55,667 nt of DNA from Poronia punctata. Lineage: Eukaryota; Ascomycota; Sordariomycetes; Xylariales; Xylariaceae. The stretch is taken from NCBI GenBank assembly GCA_022579005.1, contig MU401689.1:1-55667 (forward strand). Direction: 5' to 3'. A model generated the notes under the pieces. The model worked only from the letters and a program-made list of their open reading frames with translations, had not been told where the DNA came from and searched no databases. Shown one piece after another: positions 50,240-55,667 of the stretch (the stretch's first letter is position 1; each line of letters begins with the position of its first letter). Both the position numbers and the translations under genes were made by a program.

Positions 50240-51500
50240 AACTAACTACAATACTAAAAGCTGCTCTTATTTTTTTTGCTTAAAACAGATTTTTAAAATT
50301 ATATATAAACTACTATAAATTAAATAATTTAACTTTAAAAACTAATACCCGTTTTATTAATTAATAAGACTTTAACCTAGTTAGCCTAAGCTAATATATA
50401 TATTAAAATAAATATTTATTAAAGCTTTTATAAAATATAAATAGTAAAACAAAACAAAAATCTAACTGCTTTTAAAACTAATATAGTGCTTATAAATTTA
50501 GTTTTACTTTTAAGTTAATTAATAAACTAATAACTTTTTAAAAGTATATTAATAAGAAATTATATAAATATTTAAATATATTTTATATAGTATATATTAA
50601 TAACATTTTAATTTATTAAAATAATAAGTTAAACCATTAATATTATATATTTTAATTACTTAACTATTTATAAAAAGCAAAAGTATATGTTAATATTAAA
50701 AAGTATAAATTTTATATAATAAAAGCTAAGTTTTTAAATTTTGTTATAAGTATTAAAAGTATTAAAGTTAATTAAAAAAAAGTTAAAGTTATAAAGTATT
50801 AAAATTGAATTATAAAAAAAGAAAGCTAACTTAAAAAGCGTTTATTTATTTTTAGGAGTTTGCAACTTTTATTAGTAATTTATTTAAAACTATAAAAAAA
50901 TAGCTAAGCTATTAAATAACTTAACTAAAACTATGTTAATAAAAAAATAATTATAAAAATACTAAAACATATTTAATATACTTTAAATTATATTTTAAAT
51001 TATACTAACTAAAGCTTTTATTTTTATTAACTTTTATTTAAAGTTAAAACCTTAATAATAATAAATATTTTTAATAAAGTAGGTATAAATATCTTTTTAT
51101 AAAAAGAAAATTTATTTAATAATTAAAAACATTACTTTTTATTTTAAATTATTATATAAAGTAAAGCTTAACTATAAAATATATAATAAAAAAATGTTAG
51201 CTATTATAAAAGCACTATTATACTAAAAAGCTAAATTAATAAGCTTATAAAATTGTAAGCTATTTATAGTGCTAATAAACTACTTTATATTAAAATACTT
51301 TATAGTTAAGCAAGTACTTACCTTTTAACAAGCTAAATAAGCAAAGCTTATTTTTTAGTATAGGTTTATTTTTATTTATAAACTAAAATTTAAAAGTACT
51401 TTAGCAAATATTTTAATATGTTTAAAAAAATACTTAAAAATTTAAAAAAAACAAAAACAATATACTATAGCCTTGTTTAAACTTATTGCTTAAAACCTAC
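50240..51500 (+). pseudogene. Gypsy-3 reverse transcriptase and RNase H remnant
   Basis: Motifs run in the expected order. An ILFARK-like block lies near 50262 and an FNFKN-YPF block (from LTLKNRYPFP-type sequence) near 50327-50360. The catalytic box is YINNILIY with Asn-Asn at 50599-50604 in place of Asp-Asp. A FLG-V-NFY block lies near 50848-50870. In RNase H, MLAIIKA is at 51194-51214. Spacing between them is normal for Gypsy polyproteins. Stops and at least one frame change inactivate the gene. The family is likely close to fungal chromovirus-type Gypsy elements, but the chromodomain was not seen. Confidence 0.75.
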
Positions 51501-52495
51501 TTAAAGTATTTATAAGAATTATTATATATATAATAAAAGATTAATTAATACTAAACATATTTAGTATTATTTTAATAAACTTTATTTTATAAGCTAATAA
51601 AACAAACTTTAATTTTAAAGATTTAAGAAGTAAAGCTTAAATTTTAAAATTTTAAAATTAGTTTATATTAAGCAAACTATTGCTATATAAAATTAAAATA
51701 CTAATAAAAAGAAATTTAAAAATAACGCTTTTATATTATTTTCTATAAGTAAAGGAAAAGGTTATAAAGCTTGTAGTAAATCTTTACTTTATAGCTACAA
51801 CAAAGGCTTTGCTTATAAAAGCACTACTAAATTAATAAAATAAACTTTAAAAAACATTTTTAAAACTAAAAAAGTTTATTTTGTATATAAAAGCTTTTAT
51901 AATTTACTTAGTTACTAATATTTGCTTTTAGAAAAATACTAGTAAAGATTATATAATAAATAATTAAATTATTAACTATATTAAGCTAAAAGTAAAATAT
52001 AACTTTAAGCTTAAAAACAATTAAAGCTTATAAAACTATAAAAGCAAGTATAAAAAAATTAAAATTAATAAAAACCCTATATAAAACAAAAAAGAAATTA
52101 AAATAAATTATTATTTACGCTAGCTTTAAAGCTAGCAAATAGTAAAAAGGTAGCTTATACGTTTTAAAAAACTTTACTATTTTTAACTTAAAATCAACTT
52201 TTTACATTTTTAATAAAATAAGTTATTTTTATAATATTAAAAATATACCGAATAAAAACCTAGTATATACTAGCAATATAGTTATATTAATTTAAGCATA
52301 TAAAAACGTTAGTATAATAGTTTAAAGCACTTTAAAGCTTTTTACTTTTTAGGTTAAAAACATAGCTTAGTATACAAATTTTATAACTAACTTTATGTTA
52401 TTTAAAACTTTAAGTAAAAAAGGATCTAGTAAAATATAAAGCTACTTAAAAGCTACCTTTAAAAAAATAGTTTATAGCTATACTGCATATAAAAC
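51501..52495. other. Presumed Gypsy-3 integrase region, unreadable
   Basis: By position this should be integrase. It contains less mutated words (AAAGGAAAAGGTTATAAAGC near 51752, GCTAGCTTTAAAGCTAGC near 52122, a perfect 18-bp palindrome) but no integrase triad that I can support. A different insertion is possible. Confidence 0.3.
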
Positions 52496-52730
52496 TATAA
52501 GGGTTTAAGCAATAAGGTAATTATAAAGTAATATTGCTAGCAATTTTAAAAACTAAGTATATTAAATAACTTTTATTTAGTTAACTAAGTAAGTAACTAA
52601 ACTAGCTAAAAAAATAAAAAAAAGTGTAATTAGCTAAACTATAGCTAATAGTTAGTATAGGTTTAGCTTTTATATAGTTTGTATACTTATAGCGTAGCTA
52701 GTAAGTTTTGTAAGTAGGTGCCCTATTATA
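52496..52730 (-). repeat. Gypsy-1 LTR, 3' LTR of copy 4
   Basis: It reads TATAAGGGTTTAAGC at the outer end and GTGCCCTATTATA at the inner end on the plus strand. It is 235 bp long and somewhat less mutated than the LTRs of copy 3. Confidence 0.9.
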
Positions 52731-54360
52731 TTGCCTTTTTTTTAAGTTGCTAGTTTTTAGCAATTTTATTATTTATAAGTATATTTACTAGTTAAGCCTG
52801 CTTTTAATTTTATTTAATTAAATTACTTTTTTATAGCTTATTAGCATACTTTTGCTTATTTTTTTAGTTTTTATTAATTTACTTTATTTTTTTTAATTTT
52901 ATAACTTTACTTTTAAAATTTTTTTTTTAGTATTGCTTATTTTAATTAATTTTTTGCTAAGCAGTTATTATAATGCTGCTTTTAAAGTTTTTTAGCTTTA
53001 ACTTTATATACTTTTACGTTTTTAATGCAAATTTTAGCTAGTTGTTTTTAAACTATATTATTTTAAACTTTAATTATAAACTTAGTAATAGCAAGCTAAA
53101 AACTATTTTTATACTTAGTAAAAAGCTTTGCTAGCATTGCGCTTTAAGTATATATTTTAACTTTTATATTTATTACTTTTATTATTTTAATAATACTAAT
53201 TATACTTTTTATAAAAAAAATTATATTAGTTATTACTTTATATGTTTATATGTTTATTGCTTATAATTTTTATTAAATATTAATTATATAAATTTTTTTT
53301 GCTTTAATAAGCATAGCTTAAAAGATTATAGCAAATATTGCTTATATATATATTTATATATAAGTTATTTAGCAAAACTATTAAGCTAACTTTACTAATA
53401 ATAAAAAAGCTACTTTATTTAATAATACTATTACTAGTATTAGCTATTATATATTTTGTTTAAAAAAAGCAAGTCTAGCTTTTTAGTAAGCAATTGCTTT
53501 TAAAAAAAAGCTAGTTTTTTTGCTATATAAAAAAAAAACATATACTATGCTGCTTTTTATTAAAAAATAATTTTTATTTTATATTTATTAACTATTATTA
53601 TTACTTTTTTTATTATTTATACTTTTTATTAACTATTTACTAGCTTAGTTACTAATACTTTATTAGTTTATTATTAGTAAAAAAAAGCTTTAAGCTAATA
53701 ACTTTAATAATATTTTATAAAAAGCTTAGTTTTTTATACTTTTTTAAATATTAAAATAGCTTTTTTAATAACTTAAATACTTATTTATACTAATTATATA
53801 CGCTTATTATAAAGCTTACTAATAAAAAGCTAAACTTTTAAAAATAGTTTATTAATAAAAGTTTTAAAACCTTTTTAAGCATTAGCAAAGCTTACTAAAA
53901 GCTTTTTATTTAAAAAATTATTTTAACTTTTATTATTACTTTTATTTATATTAATTATTAACTTATATTGCTAAGTTTTAGCTAAAGCTACTTTAATACT
54001 ATAATATAATTTTTGCCTTTTTAGCTATTGTTTAGCTTTTTGCTAACTTTTTACTTTAATAATACTACTTTTATTATTAGTAAGTTAGTTTAAAAGTTAT
54101 TATAAGTTTTTTATATATAAGTTTTTAGTTTTTATAATATTATAGCCTAGTTAACTACTTAATAATAGCTTGCTATTTTTTATTAACTAAGTTTTATACT
54201 TTTATAACTTTTAGTGCTTATATGCTAATATAACTATTTTATTTATTATTTTACTTAATATAAACTTTTTAAACTTTTTTTTTATATTAGTTTAATAAAT
54301 AGCTTATATTTATTAAATATTTAACTAGTTTTTAAATATTATATTTTATTAGCTAGCTTT
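52731..54360 (-). other. Gypsy-1 copy 4 3' region
   Basis: This is the inverted counterpart of 18641-20262 and collinear with 33033-34650. No domain is recognised. Confidence 0.5.
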
Positions 54361-55667
54361 TTTATTTTATTAAGTATTTTTATTTTATTAAGTATTTTTA
54401 TTTTATTAAGTATTTTTATTTTATTAAGTATTTTTATTTTATTAAGTATTTTTATTTTATTAAGTATTTTTATTTACTTTAGGTTTCTTAATACTAAATA
54501 ATATTTTTTACTATTTATTTTTTTTGCTTGTTTTTTAATTTAAGCAGCGCTATTTTATTAGCAGCTTTTAGCTAGTTTATTTATAGCTTAAGTAATAATA
54601 TAAAAAATATATTATAAACCTAAAAGTAAATTTTAAGTAATTAGATTTAATATATTTAAGTTTTTACTTTTTTAAAAACTTTAACTTAAATATATATAAA
54701 AGCTAGCTTTTTTTTATACTTAAATTTAAAGTATATTATTAATAGCTTAACTATATTACTTACTTAAAACTTTTTTAGTATATAATGCTTATTATAATGC
54801 TTTTATATTAACTTTACTACTTACTTTTAATGCTTATAAACTATATAGCATATAGCTTTTATTTATTATAGCTTTTTTTTTACTTTTTAAATATTAAATT
54901 AAAGCTATTTTAATATATACTTAATATTTTTTAAGTAATATTTATATAATGCTTTAAATAGTAAATAGCTTATAATAGTATATTAGCTATTATTATATAT
55001 AAACTTAACTTTTATTAAAACTTTAACTTAGCTATTTAGCTTACTTTTATAAAAAGTATAAAAATATTTTTTTAAAGTTTAGTATATTTATTTTATTTAG
55101 TTATTAGTTTAAAAGTACTATATAATAAATAGCTACTAATATATTTTTTATACTTTATAAAACTTTTTTTTAAAATTTGCTTATAATAAGTTTATTTTTA
55201 TTACTTATAATTTTTTTAAAAAACTTATACTAATAGTTTACTTTATAGTATATAATTATTATAAGCTTAGTAGTATTAAGCATTTTTTATATAAAAATAA
55301 ATAATACTATTTTTATAAACTAGTTTATAATAACTAAAATTATATTATAAACGTTGCTATTTGCTTTTATATATAAAAGTAGTTTTATAATAAAATTTAA
55401 GCTAATTTTTTAAAAAAGCTATTTTAATAAAAGTAATAATTAAAGCTTTTTATAAAGTTTATATTTTAATTTTTAAGCTTTTTTATATTATATATAGCTA
55501 ATAACGTATTTTTAAATATTTTACTTTAAGATTTTTTAATTAAACTTATACTATAATTATTTAACTATTTTCTTTTTTTTATATGCTTAGCTTTTAAGTT
55601 ATTATAATATTAATATATTAATTACTTTATTAAAGCTTTTTAAGCTAAAATTACTAGCTGCTTTTTA
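54361..55667 (-). pseudogene. Gypsy-1 copy 4 pol, C-terminal part
   Basis: On the minus strand the integrase KFIYNNS block lies at about 54989-55009 and the post-integrase region at about 54480-54960. Reverse transcriptase would lie beyond the right edge. The linker between integrase and the 3' region contains an 18-bp tandem array not present in the other copies. It is inactivated by stops. Confidence 0.8.
54366..54475. repeat. 18-bp tandem array, six perfect units
   Basis: The unit AAGTATTTTTATTTTATT starts at 54372, 54390, 54408, 54426, 54444 and 54462. The other Gypsy-1 copies have a single unit at the same place (for example 34670-34695). Eighteen bases is six codons, so the expansion keeps the pol frame. 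Confidence 0.9.

Larger units (their letters stand above)
47022..52495 (+). mobile_element. Gypsy-3: degraded element of a third Gypsy family
   Basis: The plus strand carries a reverse transcriptase and RNase H of a Gypsy type distinct from Gypsy-1 and Gypsy-2. Everything before about 50200 is presumed gag and protease but shows no clear motif; a less mutated patch, ACAGGTCCGG, lies near 47239. After RNase H (about 51500) integrase is expected but could not be placed. The right end is cut by the LTR of Gypsy-1 copy 4 at 52496. No LTR of this family was identified, and the left boundary is simply the GC-rich insertion. Its mutation pattern is milder: ACA and GA words survive better than in Gypsy-1. 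Confidence 0.6.
1..55667. other. RIP-type hypermutated, AT-rich heterochromatic block
   Basis: Nearly the whole window is A/T with stops in every frame. Hand counts give about 12% G+C at 2341-2520 and 14% at 17521-17700. Recognisable retrotransposon reading frames carry TAA or TAG where the families have Gln, Trp or Arg, and Lys or Asn where they have Glu or Asp, which is the outcome of C-to-T change on both strands. RIP in Pezizomycotina produces this in repeated DNA, and the repeats here are multicopy. The clear exception is the GC-rich insertion at 46804-47016; the LTRs at 44507-44741 and 14692-15101 are less affected. A mitochondrial origin is unlikely because the content is LTR retrotransposons. 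The fungal and RIP assignment is inference from this pattern. Confidence 0.9.
52496..55667 (-). mobile_element. Gypsy-1 copy 4, 3' part, cut by the window edge
   Basis: A minus-strand copy of the same family as copy 3 begins with its 3' LTR at 52496-52730 and runs out of the window within integrase. It is collinear with 32797 to about 35870. It follows Gypsy-3 directly, so it probably inserted there. A target duplication cannot be tested because the far end lies outside. Confidence 0.9.

Noticed and set aside
54366..54475. CRISPR-like array
   Set aside because: The units are contiguous 18-bp tandem repeats without spacers, inside a retrotransposon pol.
1..55667. Mitochondrial or organelle origin because of very low G+C
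   Set aside because: There are no rRNA, tRNA, cox, nad or atp genes. Instead there are nuclear LTR retrotransposons with target duplications and RIP-like stops.

Overview
The window looks like a transposon graveyard from the nuclear genome of a filamentous ascomycete (Pezizomycotina) with strong repeat-induced point mutation (RIP). Base composition is extreme: two 180-bp stretches counted by hand (2341-2520 and 17521-17700) have about 12% and 14% G+C. TAA and TAG stops saturate all six frames, and I see no intact gene, tRNA or rRNA. What can be recognised is LTR retrotransposons whose polyprotein motifs survive between stops. In the four reverse transcriptases I could align, the catalytic Asp-Asp pair reads (or probably reads) Asn-Asn, the change expected from G-to-A mutation. 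The species cannot be named from this sequence.

Layout, left to right. 1-7109 is degraded and unassigned, with one weak reading frame (2575-6540). 7110-7412 is the end of an unidentified element whose inverted partner lies at 28104-28405. 7479-15101 is a complete Copia element with 410-bp LTRs and a 5-bp target duplication. It sits inside a Gypsy element (Gypsy-1 copy 1), whose remains are at 7413-7478 and 15102-20496. 20497 to about 23760 is a second Gypsy family (Gypsy-2). 23761-30260 is mostly unassigned. 30261-44741 is Gypsy-1 copy 2, split by a complete inverted Gypsy-1 copy 3 (32797-39974, target duplication AAAAT). 45371-46084 is the 3' end of copy 5. 47022-52495 holds a third Gypsy family (Gypsy-3). 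52496 to the right edge is copy 4, inverted and cut by the window end.

The one clear exception to RIP is 46804-47016: a 213-bp insertion of 55% G+C with TG...CA ends, a 5-bp target duplication and at least eight consecutive predicted hairpins. It is probably a late-arriving solo LTR or short non-autonomous LTR element, and is the most unusual object here.

Nothing in the window appears to work as a pathway. It records nested insertions followed by mutational inactivation. The surviving cytosines sit in a restricted set of contexts (mostly GCT, ACT and GCA, almost never after T), which may reveal the sequence preference of the mutating machinery.
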